DNA from: an uncultured Ignavibacteria bacterium
GTDB lineage: Bacteria > Bacteroidota > Ignavibacteria > Ch128b
DNA: 49,450 bases
Assembly: GCA_937944105.1 (NCBI GenBank)
Contig: CALDZP010000024.1
Location: 1 to 49,450, forward strand
Direction: 5' to 3'
The notes beneath the pieces were generated by a model. The model was not told where the DNA came from, ran no database searches, and saw nothing but the letters and a program-made list of their open reading frames with translations. Both the position numbers and the translations under genes were made by a program. Shown one piece after another: positions 37,063 to 45,562 of the stretch (within the stretch, counting starts at the first letter, position 1; each line of letters begins with the position of its first letter).

Positions 37063-38626
37063 TTGTTAGTTGAATTCTTATTTTTCCAGCAATTTTTAAA
37101 TTAATTTTTGATTTAGCACTTATTTCAGCAACTCTTTTCTCTGTTGTCGATAAAGAAAATCTTTGCAATAGCTTATACCCTCGACTTAGCTTTTCTATTT
37201 CTCTTTGAGTCAAATTTATTTTTACTGTTTGATAAGATGGCAAAATTACTTCACCTTGAGAATTAGTGATTGCACCATTTAATATAACCATCGTATCATT
37301 TTGAGCTACTTCATCTCTGGTTAGGTAAAATAGCGGATTAAAATTTGAATCAGTTACAAGCCCTGTTAAAGCAACTTCAAATGGAATCTCATTTTCGATA
37401 TAAATTAATACCTGACCTTCTGTAGCTTTCTTCAACTTTTCTCGAACATCTTGACTTAAATCTATGTCGAAAGTATCAGTCCATTCAGCTTGATTCACAG
37501 TAAACCTTGACCATGCATCAACTTGAAATGAGAAAGAAATTGAATCGTTTGAATAAATTTCACCTGTTTGATAATCTGGATTCAAAATAAGTTCACTGCT
37601 TATCCTGATCGAATCAGGAATTTGTGAAAGAAAATAATTAATATTTGAATTTGTATTATTAAACTGTAAATCAACTAAGTTATTACTACTAACCAAAGTA
37701 TCAAGAGAGTAAGAATTTCCAAATTTCAGTGTAATCGGTTGATTTCCCGAATTGAATATTCCCATAACTTTAAATTGCTTCAGTCTAATATTAAAATCTA
37801 TTGTTGTGGACGCTTTCATTTTAACATTTATAGAATCAAATGTCACCTTTGAAATAAATTCAGATATATCACTGCTCAAAGAATTTTTCAAAGTTTGTTC
37901 TTTAAAACCAAGACTTAAAGGTTGAAATTTACCTTTAATTCTTTTGAATTTAATATTTTGAACATGAGAATAAATTCTCACACTATCTCCAAAGCTACCA
38001 CCCTGGAGATAAATTTTACCCTTTAACCAGAATCCTGGCCTTGTAGAACCAAAGGGTTGATTTAAAGGTTGTGCATATAAAAAGTTGCTTAAATCCCGTT
38101 CAAAATTGGCAATTTGGTTAGGTGGAATGTTACCTCCAATTTTTAATGTGTCTCTAATTAATCCCACTTGTTTTGTAAATCCAGGTAACGTTAACTCAAA
38201 AAATGCAGGCTTTGTAGTATAATTTATGAATCTTAATTGCATCAATCCAGATTCAAACTCTGCTTCTTGAATTCCAACTGAATCTCGTCTTATAATCATT
38301 TGAGCATCTATTGTATCTGAAATCAGCACATAAAAAAGTGTATCAATGTCCATTTCAAAGAAATCAGCACTGAAAGCATCAATTGTAGTATCTTTTCTTA
38401 TTTCATCAGTTGAAAATTTTAAGAGATATTTACCCGAATCTACTTTAATTTGAGATTGGTGTTTTACAACATCTTCCATTTTGTAGACACGCTTAGAGAG
38501 GCTGAACTCAATTATACTTTCTGAAGAGGGATTAAATATCTCCTTCGCTTTTTCTGAACAAGAAAAAAATAAAACACCAGCAATTAAGATTAAAAAATTT
38601 TTATAGATAAATTTTAAAATCTCCAT
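37049..38626 (-). CDS. Lipoprotein of a three-member paralogous family (copy B)
   Basis: A 525-aa lipoprotein, lipidated Cys23 (VLFFSC). Shared blocks with the 40067 paralog are strong: KHQSQIKVD versus NKQSQI, QPFGSTRPGFWLKGKI versus QPFGSTRPGIWIKVKV, and IPFEVALTGLVTD versus LPFEIQFTGYFLD. All-beta, with repeated sandwich-like modules by pattern; no catalytic motif. It overlaps the barrel-protein gene at its 5' end by 13 nt and copy C at its 3' end. Surface or periplasmic location on the outer membrane is expected; function unknown. Confidence 0.75.
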   Translation of the reverse strand: MEILKFIYKNFLILIAGVLFFSCSEKAKEIFNPSSESIIEFSLSKRVYKMEDVVKHQSQIKVDSGKYLLKFSTDEIRKDTTIDAFSADFFEMDIDTLFYVLISDTIDAQMIIRRDSVGIQEAEFESGLMQLRFINYTTKPAFFELTLPGFTKQVGLIRDTLKIGGNIPPNQIANFERDLSNFLYAQPLNQPFGSTRPGFWLKGKIYLQGGSFGDSVRIYSHVQNIKFKRIKGKFQPLSLGFKEQTLKNSLSSDISEFISKVTFDSINVKMKASTTIDFNIRLKQFKVMGIFNSGNQPITLKFGNSYSLDTLVSSNNLVDLQFNNTNSNINYFLSQIPDSIRISSELILNPDYQTGEIYSNDSISFSFQVDAWSRFTVNQAEWTDTFDIDLSQDVREKLKKATEGQVLIYIENEIPFEVALTGLVTDSNFNPLFYLTRDEVAQNDTMVILNGAITNSQGEVILPSYQTVKINLTQREIEKLSRGYKLLQRFSLSTTEKRVAEISAKSKINLKIAGKIRIQLTSDDF

Positions 38627-40056
38627 CGTGATTCAGCAAAGAAATTAATTTTATTTGCACTATTTGGACTAATTATAGATTCGAAATTTGAAGTAGCAAA
38701 ATCAAATTCAATTGGTCCCATCATAAAACCTAAACCAAATCCCCAGCGAAATCCCAATTTACCACCAACAGATATGCCTGTGCGAATAAATGGAATCCAA
38801 TTACCTGGTTTCCAATCAATACCAAGTGAAAATCTTGGTTTAGTAGAATTTCCAATTTCGTTATTAAATCCCTGGTTATAATCAAAACTTACAAGCATCT
38901 TCCCAGGAAATTTACTTATAAAGGGCGCTTGATCGAGTTGATATGATAATCCTAGTCTCAACGTCGTCGGTAAACTTGTGGTAAAAGAAGTTTTTAAATC
39001 ACTCGTCACCTCTTTGAATTTATTAGATAAAGAATCAATTTGTTCTTTAGATGAGTAACCTTCAAAACTAAAATCCCCACTACCTTTTATAATAGCTTGA
39101 TTCTTATCCCAGGTTATAGAACCTATATTGACAATAGCCAATGCAACTCTAATTTGATTAGCCAGGTTTGCTGTTACACCTAAGTCAAATCCAGTACCAC
39201 TTCCTGACGGCTCAGGAAAAAGAGAAAATGAAAAATCTTTAACTGATACAATACTATCTTTACCATAATTTTTTGCAAAACTTGGTGATAAGGCATGATA
39301 AATTTCATAATCCCATTTTCCTCGAATAACATTATCACTATCAAGTTTGAAATACGAATTATTTTTTGCAGTACTTAAATAATAATAACCTTTAATTAAT
39401 TTAATTCCTAAACCAGCATATACATCCTTAATAAATTTGTTATTAAACTCTATAATTTTTCTACCATAATTAAAAGAAATTTCTCTTGTATAACTTGCTT
39501 TGATGTCCATATCGCTAAAGGAATATAGTTTAACAGGGTATAGTCCTGAAAAAATCAAATCAGTAAATACTTTTGAAAGTCTAAAATTCGTTCCAAAATG
39601 ATCAGTAAAGGCAAATCCAAAGGCTCCTATATTTTCATTTACATTAATTGCAAACGATAAATAATTTAAGTTAAAATTAAAAATAAGGTCCGATTCCCCA
39701 AGTAATTGGTTTAATTCATCTTTATCAGCTTGAGATAAATATCTGCCTACAGTTTTACCTGTACTATCAATTACACCTCCAAAAAAATAATTATATTTTT
39801 CAATTGTTAATGGAGTTGTCAAAGAAACTGCTAAAGGAGGCAATGGGAAAAATGTTTTCATCGAAAATTTAGAATAATCCTGCAGTGCAAGATTTGCAGG
39901 GTTAACTCCAATTGCATCAATCCCCAAACCATTTGAAGTATATGTAAATGCTAAACCAGCGCTTTTTGCATCCGAAAAACTATAAGAACCATAAGTTTGA
40001 GCAAACACCTGGATGGTTAAAAGAAAAATAAGTAGAATTATGTGTTTCATTTTCAA
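38614..40056 (-). CDS. Predicted outer-membrane beta-barrel protein (DUF5723-like)
   Basis: A 480-aa protein with a cleavable signal peptide (about 1-20, ending QVFAQ). A start region follows with GINPAN-type pattern (GVNPANLALQDYSKF). Many amphipathic alternating strands run on, and the C-terminus is aromatic, FFAESRWRF, as expected of an outer-membrane barrel inserted by BAM. The family resembles DUF5723/PorV-like barrel proteins of Bacteroidota, with low certainty. It is encoded between the paralogous lipoprotein genes A and B with 10-nt spacing and a 13-nt overlap, so the four products may form a complex. Confidence 0.7.
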   Translation of the reverse strand: MKMKHIILLIFLLTIQVFAQTYGSYSFSDAKSAGLAFTYTSNGLGIDAIGVNPANLALQDYSKFSMKTFFPLPPLAVSLTTPLTIEKYNYFFGGVIDSTGKTVGRYLSQADKDELNQLLGESDLIFNFNLNYLSFAINVNENIGAFGFAFTDHFGTNFRLSKVFTDLIFSGLYPVKLYSFSDMDIKASYTREISFNYGRKIIEFNNKFIKDVYAGLGIKLIKGYYYLSTAKNNSYFKLDSDNVIRGKWDYEIYHALSPSFAKNYGKDSIVSVKDFSFSLFPEPSGSGTGFDLGVTANLANQIRVALAIVNIGSITWDKNQAIIKGSGDFSFEGYSSKEQIDSLSNKFKEVTSDLKTSFTTSLPTTLRLGLSYQLDQAPFISKFPGKMLVSFDYNQGFNNEIGNSTKPRFSLGIDWKPGNWIPFIRTGISVGGKLGFRWGFGLGFMMGPIEFDFATSNFESIISPNSANKINFFAESRWRF

Positions 40057-40066
40057 CCCATTGAAT

Positions 40067-41632
40067 TTATTTTTTAATCTGATAATTTATCCTACCAAGA
40101 ACTTTTACTTTTACATAATCATCAGCTTTTACAATTACAGTTTGATTTTGAGCTGATGAAATCTTAAATCTATTTACCATTGCAGCCACATCTTTAAATT
40201 TTTCAAAATCATTCTTATTTAAAGAAAACTTTATTATTGATTTTGTAGGTGAATTAACTTCTCCTTGAGAGTTGATATTTGCAGCAGAAATATTAATTAA
40301 AGTATCATCAGGTGTTCCTGAACCTGATTGGCGACTGTAGTAAAATAATTTATTATTATTCTTATCTAAAAAGTATCCTGTGAATTGAATTTCAAATGGC
40401 AATGCATTCGTAATTTCCAATTCTAAATTAGCTTGATTACCCTGGCTTAATTTGTCCTTTGTTTCTTTGTCCCAATCAATTTCTGCAGTATCTGTAATAA
40501 CTGCATTCTCGATCTTCATTTGGGAATAAGCTTCCAATTGAGATGTAAACGAAACTTTATCTGCTGAATAAATCGAACCAGAATTATATTGTGGATTCAT
40601 TATAATCGTTGCTTCAACTTCAATTGAGTCTGGTGTTGCCTTAATAAATTGGTTAATATTAGTATTTAGTGTAGATAAAATCTCAGTTTTGGTTTGCCCT
40701 GCTGGGATTAAAATGTCTTTAGCTGGATTTCCATCAAATAGTAAATAAGTTGAAGGCGTCCCGTCTTTATATTTCCCAATTATTTTAAATCCTTTCAACA
40801 AAACATCAAAACCTTTGACTGTAGTTGACATAGTTAAAGTTAAAAAAGCCTGGTTAAAGGTTACAGCCTTAACAAAATCTTTTAATTCTCCACTTAATGC
40901 ATTTTCTATAGTTTGTCTTTTAGAACCAATATTAAATGGTTTTACTTTACCATGAAAACTTCTAAATCTTAAGTTTTCAATCTGAAATCTAACCCTTAAA
41001 TTCTGTCCAATACCAATAACTGATGAATTTACTTTAACTTTTATCCAAATACCAGGACGAGTTGAGCCAAAAGGTTGATTTGGTGGTTGCTTGTATTTGT
41101 AATTGGAAACAGGAACAGTTAATTGAATGGTTTGATTTGCCGGAACATTTGCAGCTATTTGAAAAGTATCAATTGAGGCTCCGTTTGTCCTTGTAAATCC
41201 TGGGAAAATTACATTAATTGAAACAGGAAAAGAATTACTGTTTTCAAATCTATATTTTACCTCACCATCTTGAATTTCTGCACTATCCATTCTAACAGAA
41301 TCTCTACCAGCTATCATATTTATCTCTATTGAAGTACCTATTACTGGAAATGATGTATCCGCTTCCATATCAAATGTGTTACTAAATAGAAAATCTAATG
41401 TTGTATCCTGCTCAATCTTTTCCGTTGCAAATTTTAAGGTTTTTGTAGGTAAAATAGAGATTTGACTTTGTTTGTTAACTATATCCTCAATTGAAAAAGT
41501 TTTACTTCCGACGGGCAAATTTAACTCAATATCCCAAATAGGAGCAACCGGTTCTTTAGGTGCTTCGAAACAAGATGAAAAAAATAAAGAAAGAAAAGAA
41601 ATTGTAATAAAAGTTGTAATGGTATTTTTCAT
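40067..41632 (-). CDS. Lipoprotein of a three-member paralogous family (copy A)
   Basis: A 521-aa lipoprotein with a signal peptide ending at lipidated Cys21 (LFFSSC). After APIWDIELNLPVGSK, the protein is rich in beta-strand patterns, Asn and Thr. It is closest to copy B (QPFGSTRPG and a similar NALSGELKDFVKAVTF versus NSLSSDISEFISKVTF segment). The LFYYSRQSGSGTPDDT loop corresponds to LFYFTREQGGNTPSDT of copy C. It is the first gene of the set. No homologous named domain was recognised; function unknown. Confidence 0.75.
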   Translation of the reverse strand: MKNTITTFITISFLSLFFSSCFEAPKEPVAPIWDIELNLPVGSKTFSIEDIVNKQSQISILPTKTLKFATEKIEQDTTLDFLFSNTFDMEADTSFPVIGTSIEINMIAGRDSVRMDSAEIQDGEVKYRFENSNSFPVSINVIFPGFTRTNGASIDTFQIAANVPANQTIQLTVPVSNYKYKQPPNQPFGSTRPGIWIKVKVNSSVIGIGQNLRVRFQIENLRFRSFHGKVKPFNIGSKRQTIENALSGELKDFVKAVTFNQAFLTLTMSTTVKGFDVLLKGFKIIGKYKDGTPSTYLLFDGNPAKDILIPAGQTKTEILSTLNTNINQFIKATPDSIEVEATIIMNPQYNSGSIYSADKVSFTSQLEAYSQMKIENAVITDTAEIDWDKETKDKLSQGNQANLELEITNALPFEIQFTGYFLDKNNNKLFYYSRQSGSGTPDDTLINISAANINSQGEVNSPTKSIIKFSLNKNDFEKFKDVAAMVNRFKISSAQNQTVIVKADDYVKVKVLGRINYQIKK

Positions 41633-41693
41633 ATTTTACCTCATTAATGAAAGTTAACCTATTATATATGAATGAGTTAACTTTTTGAAAAAT

Positions 41694-42593
41694 TTATTTT
41701 AAAAGAACCATTTTTCGTGACAAAACTTTTTTGTTTGCCTCTAATTTATAAATATAGATGCCCGCTGGCAAATTTTTGGCATTTAAATAATATCGATAAA
41801 CTCCTGCTTCTTTAAGTCCTTCAACTAAAACTGCAACTTTCTTTCCAATTGCATTGTAAAGACTAAGCTCCACAAAACTTTTCTCTGGAATTGAATATTC
41901 AATTGTTGTTGATGGATTGAACGGATTAGGATAATTTTGATTTAATTCAAAACTAGATGGAATTTTTCCTGCAATGAGTTCATCAACATTTAATTCTGAT
42001 TGAGTACTTCCGGCTACTTCTGAAAAATGTCGCAATTTGCAAATAACTTTATCAGGTTGATTTATAGTGGATATGTCTAAATTGACAAATCCAACTCCTT
42101 GTTTGTAATATGTAAATAACCAGTGAGTGCCTGGTGTAAAACCAAGTTGTTGGATCATTAAGTCGAAAGCCTGTGTCCTTGGAATTTCAAGAACAGCTGC
42201 TTTATCATTAAGAAAGTAGAAATCCTGACCAATAACTCCGTCAACTTCGAAAGTTGCAAAAAACCAAACTCTTTTACCATCTACAATCCATGGAATTTGT
42301 GGAGGAACTTCCAGCAAAATTCTAATTAAAACATTATGATCAAGTCCACCATCTTCAATGTAAAATTTTGAGCCTACAATTGCATCGTAATAATATTGAT
42401 AATTATTAAAGGGAGGACTCAATGTAGCTGGTGGAATGATATATTCTTGACCCTCCACAACTTTACCAGTAGCAAGTTCTAGAATTTGAAAACCTTGCGC
42501 AATATATAATTTAATGGTAATAGTATCAGGAGTTTGTGCTTTAAGTTCTAAACTAAAAACCATTAAAATAAAAAGTAATATTAATTTTTTCAT
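41694..42593 (-). CDS. T9SS-sorted exported protein
   Basis: A 299-aa secreted protein with signal peptide (about 1-19, ending LELKAQ) and a C-terminal T9SS type A sorting domain (about 217-299). That domain contains NYPNPFNPSTTIEYSIPEKS and ends SRKMVLLK. The middle (about 25-205) includes an aromatic beta-rich domain with VDGKRVWFFATFEVDG. The function of the passenger is unrecognised. Monocistronic appearance; it sits upstream of the lipoprotein cluster by 61 nt and could be co-transcribed with it. Confidence 0.85.
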   Translation of the reverse strand: MKKLILLFILMVFSLELKAQTPDTITIKLYIAQGFQILELATGKVVEGQEYIIPPATLSPPFNNYQYYYDAIVGSKFYIEDGGLDHNVLIRILLEVPPQIPWIVDGKRVWFFATFEVDGVIGQDFYFLNDKAAVLEIPRTQAFDLMIQQLGFTPGTHWLFTYYKQGVGFVNLDISTINQPDKVICKLRHFSEVAGSTQSELNVDELIAGKIPSSFELNQNYPNPFNPSTTIEYSIPEKSFVELSLYNAIGKKVAVLVEGLKEAGVYRYYLNAKNLPAGIYIYKLEANKKVLSRKMVLLK

Positions 42594-42712
42594 GATACCC
42601 TCATTATTGTTTAAAAAATTCTAATTAAACTTAAACTTTTATTTGAAGAATTACAACAAACAAAAAGAAGGATTTTTCAGATATTATTGTAAGTAAATTC
42701 TTACTAGAAAAT

Positions 42713-43141
42713 TTATACTATACTGGCAAAAAAAGAGAAGAGGTAAAATGAAATAATTAAAGATAATAAAATAAACCAGGCCCCTTTTTTTAAGTTTTCA
42801 AAATCTGTCTTTGTAAATAACTTTTGTTTTACTTCTTTTTTTTCCTTAATGATAAAATCGCCCTGTTTAATATTCCAGTCTTTTCTTGGAGATAAAAAGA
42901 AGGGAAATTCTTCTTTTCTATTTCCATTATTCGGTTTAAAATCATAAATATTAAAATTTTTAATTAATGAGTCCACTAATTCCAACTCATCTTCCGATTT
43001 ATTTTCTAAAATTGCCCCGTGATCCTTTAAACTAAATGTGAATGTCCAGTAATTTTCTGGAAGGATTACGACTTTAATTGATCTATGTTTTTGATTTGAG
43101 ATTTTACTCTGTTTCTCATTTGGAATTGAAGAAACTTTCAT
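42713..43141 (-). CDS. Hypothetical tail-anchored membrane protein next to a sugar transferase
   Basis: I do not recognise this 142-aa protein. It has a charged, soluble N-terminal part (1-115) and a single C-terminal membrane segment (about 121-141, AWFILLSLIISFYLFSFFASIV split across it), so it is probably tail-anchored with the bulk in the cytoplasm. The gene begins 1 nt after the sugar transferase stop, which suggests co-expression and perhaps regulation of that enzyme. Confidence 0.6.
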   Translation of the reverse strand: MKVSSIPNEKQSKISNQKHRSIKVVILPENYWTFTFSLKDHGAILENKSEDELELVDSLIKNFNIYDFKPNNGNRKEEFPFFLSPRKDWNIKQGDFIIKEKKEVKQKLFTKTDFENLKKGAWFILLSLIISFYLFSFFASIV

Positions 43142-43142
43142 A

Positions 43143-43862
43143 TCAAAACTTAAAATTTATCAAACTAAATATTATTAATAGAATTGTTGAAATAAATGTT
43201 GTATACACAACAATTGGATAAATTTTTAAATTCTTACCATTAACTATTGAATCAATATGATAACCGAATAAAATTATTTCAAAAGCTCTAAATAAGATTC
43301 TTAAATCCATCCATATCGATTTAGCTTTTTCATATTTTTCATCTAATTCAATGAGATGAGAAATTGAACATTCAAGGTCTTTATTAACTTGCCATAAACC
43401 AAGTATACCTGGTTTTGAATTAAGTTTATTTCTTCTCTCATAAAAATCAGGATATTCCTTTTTTATTCTATTGAGATCTTCAATTGACAAAGCCCGTGGA
43501 CCAATAAAATTCATCTGACCCAAAAGTACATTAAAAACTTGTGGTAGCTCATCTAAACCTGTTTTTCTCAAAAATTTCCCTACAATACTAATATCATCCC
43601 ACAAAAAAGTTTTCTTTAATATCTGCGGATTATTTATTTTTTTTGTTTCAGGATAATCTTTTTTAATTGTTCTGAATTTAATTAGCTTGAATCTGTATTT
43701 TTCTAAAGTCAACCCCCGTTCTTGTATAAAAATAGGGTTTTTTCGGGTATCAAGAAAGGAAATTAGTGAAATAAGAATTAACAATGGAAGAAGAACAATT
43801 ATTAAAATTAATGCAAGTATACTTTGAAATAAGGACACATTTATTATAGAATTTTTTAACAC
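43143..43862 (-). CDS. Bacterial sugar transferase (polyprenyl-phosphate glycosylphosphotransferase-like)
   Basis: A 239-aa enzyme that would transfer a sugar-phosphate to undecaprenyl phosphate to start an exopolysaccharide, O-antigen or glycan. An N-terminal membrane helix (about 12-35) is followed by KLIKFRT, the RKTGLDELPQVFNVLLGQ active-site block, NFIGPRAL and KPGILGLWQV, all conserved in the family. Unusually, the C-terminus adds a further membrane segment (about 208-236). No other glycan-synthesis genes surround it. Confidence 0.85.
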   Translation of the reverse strand: MLKNSIINVSLFQSILALILIIVLLPLLILISLISFLDTRKNPIFIQERGLTLEKYRFKLIKFRTIKKDYPETKKINNPQILKKTFLWDDISIVGKFLRKTGLDELPQVFNVLLGQMNFIGPRALSIEDLNRIKKEYPDFYERRNKLNSKPGILGLWQVNKDLECSISHLIELDEKYEKAKSIWMDLRILFRAFEIILFGYHIDSIVNGKNLKIYPIVVYTTFISTILLIIFSLINFKF

Positions 43863-43965
43863 CTATTTAACCAATTTTTATTTAATCAATTATTTCATTT
43901 TATAAAGTTAAATTTAATTATATACCTAACATTTAAGAGCTACCATTTCTAATATATAAAACGTA

Positions 43966-43988
43966 GGGAAGATATAAAATATCTTCCC
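43966..43988 (-). terminator. Stem-loop downstream of the DUF3467 gene
   Basis: A perfect 10-bp stem, GGGAAGATAT (43966-43975) with ATATCTTCCC (43979-43988), has a 3-nt loop, 6 bp past the stop codon. The following T-tract on the minus strand is imperfect (TACGTTTTATAT), so termination is probable but not certain. Confidence 0.65.
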
Positions 43989-43994
43989 TTATAT

Positions 43995-44324
43995 CTAATT
44001 AACTTTATCATCTTTAATAGGTGGAGTGAATCCGAAAGTCCCTCCCGATGATTGTGGTTCAATTTTTATCACGCCATATTTTTTCTCGTACTTCTCAATA
44101 TTTTCTTTTAAGGCGTGTAAAAACATTTTTGCATGTTGTGGATTTGTAATAATCCTTGCATAGACTTTTGCTTTTGGAACACCAGGCATTACCCTGGTAA
44201 AGTCAATTATAAACTCTGAAGGAGAATGAGTAATAATTGCAAGATTAGAATAAATTCCTTCAGCTTCTTTCTCACCAAGCTCGATACTTAATTGCTGTGG
44301 TGGTTGTTGATTAGTATCGTTCAT
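43995..44324 (-). CDS. DUF3467 family protein
   Basis: A 109-aa protein that matches DUF3467 in length and pattern: EAEGIYSNLAIITHSPSEFI, DFTRVMPG and KVYARIITNPQHAK, with a Gln/Pro-rich start. The family is found widely in bacteria and has no established function. It starts 12 nt after the end of a TPR lipoprotein gene and ends at a stem-loop. Cytoplasmic by sequence. Confidence 0.88.
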   Translation of the reverse strand: MNDTNQQPPQQLSIELGEKEAEGIYSNLAIITHSPSEFIIDFTRVMPGVPKAKVYARIITNPQHAKMFLHALKENIEKYEKKYGVIKIEPQSSGGTFGFTPPIKDDKVN

Positions 44325-44336
44325 AAATTCACCATT

Positions 44337-45503
44337 TTACTTTCTTAATTCATCTGCTTTATTAAATGCTTCTTCAGCTTTTTCTTTCATCCCCAGAACT
44401 GCATAAACCTGTCCTAATCTTTCCCATGTTTTATAATCATTAGGTGTCAACTCAGCTAATTTTTCCAAATAAACTTTAGCTTCTTCAAAATATTTCTTAT
44501 AAGTTCTGTTAGTGGCATTTGATTCTTCTTCTTTTTCACGAACCTGGATTCCCCAGTTGATATAACATGCAGCAATATTATAAATAGCGTTTTCGTAATT
44601 AGGATCAACTTCTAAAGCTTTTTTAAAATATTTTACAGCTTCTTCATAATTTTTTGCTTCAAGTAGCATTGTTCCATAATTATAATTTGTAAATTTATCA
44701 TTTGGGTTTTGATCAACAGCATCTTTTGCTTTTTTCAACGCAAGTTCTTTTTTACCTAAGGAGATATAAGTATTAAATAAGAAAGAATTCAAAGTACCAT
44801 CATTTGGATATTTCTGAAGTCCTTCATTGGCATATTTTTCTGTTTTTTGATATAGCTCAATTGATTTAATCGAATCTTCAGGACTTTTTGATGATAAATA
44901 TTTATTCCACTGTTGTTCAGCTTTTGTGTAATATATCTCCGTTAAAACCTGAAAACTTTCAAGCGATTTAACACGAGTTACCCATCTTTCAGATGGTTCT
45001 ATTGAACCATCAAGATCACCTGCGCTTAAATAGACAAATACAAGATTCCTATAGGTATCATTACTATCGGGTTGCATTAAAATTGCTGTTTCAAAAGCGT
45101 TAATTGCTTTTTGTCTCAACATTTTGGTTGAATCAGGATTGTCAACTCTATTTGCAGAATTAAAATAATTCACCCCATCATTAAAATTTTCTGCCCAACT
45201 TGCTTTAAGTAGTTGATTGATTTCTTTTTCATATTTTTTGCCTGCTTTCAACGCATTCTGGAATGCTTCTAACATTCCTTTATAATCTCTTTTTTCGTGC
45301 TTCACAAAACCTGTGAGATACCAGCCCTCTTCACTTTGTGGATTTTTTGTAACTTCTTTTTTCAGCACTTCTTCAGCTTTATCATAGTTCTTTTGCTGAA
45401 TGTAAAGACGAGCACTGGTAATTTCAGTTGAGGCACATTGATAAGCGCTAAATGTCAACCAAAAAAATGCTAATGTGAAAATATAAATGAAATATTTATT
45501 CAT
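44337..45503 (-). CDS. TPR-repeat lipoprotein/exported protein
   Basis: A 388-aa protein with a signal sequence and probable lipid-modified Cys23 (FSAYQC, a slightly weak lipobox). Tetratricopeptide repeats follow, clearest at about 33-66 (KNYDKAEEVLKKEV), 260-300 (NYEEAVKYFKKALEVDPNYE) and 350-385 (AVLGMKEKAEEAFNKADEL). TPRs mediate protein contacts, so a scaffold or assembly role in the periplasm is likely. Specific partners are unknown. It is separated from the GH13 gene by 59 nt and followed by DUF3467. Confidence 0.8.
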   Translation of the reverse strand: MNKYFIYIFTLAFFWLTFSAYQCASTEITSARLYIQQKNYDKAEEVLKKEVTKNPQSEEGWYLTGFVKHEKRDYKGMLEAFQNALKAGKKYEKEINQLLKASWAENFNDGVNYFNSANRVDNPDSTKMLRQKAINAFETAILMQPDSNDTYRNLVFVYLSAGDLDGSIEPSERWVTRVKSLESFQVLTEIYYTKAEQQWNKYLSSKSPEDSIKSIELYQKTEKYANEGLQKYPNDGTLNSFLFNTYISLGKKELALKKAKDAVDQNPNDKFTNYNYGTMLLEAKNYEEAVKYFKKALEVDPNYENAIYNIAACYINWGIQVREKEEESNATNRTYKKYFEEAKVYLEKLAELTPNDYKTWERLGQVYAVLGMKEKAEEAFNKADELRK

Positions 45504-45562
45504 TGTTACTCCATTTGTTAATTAATTTATTCAAAATTAGTTAAATATTGAAGCTTTATCAA

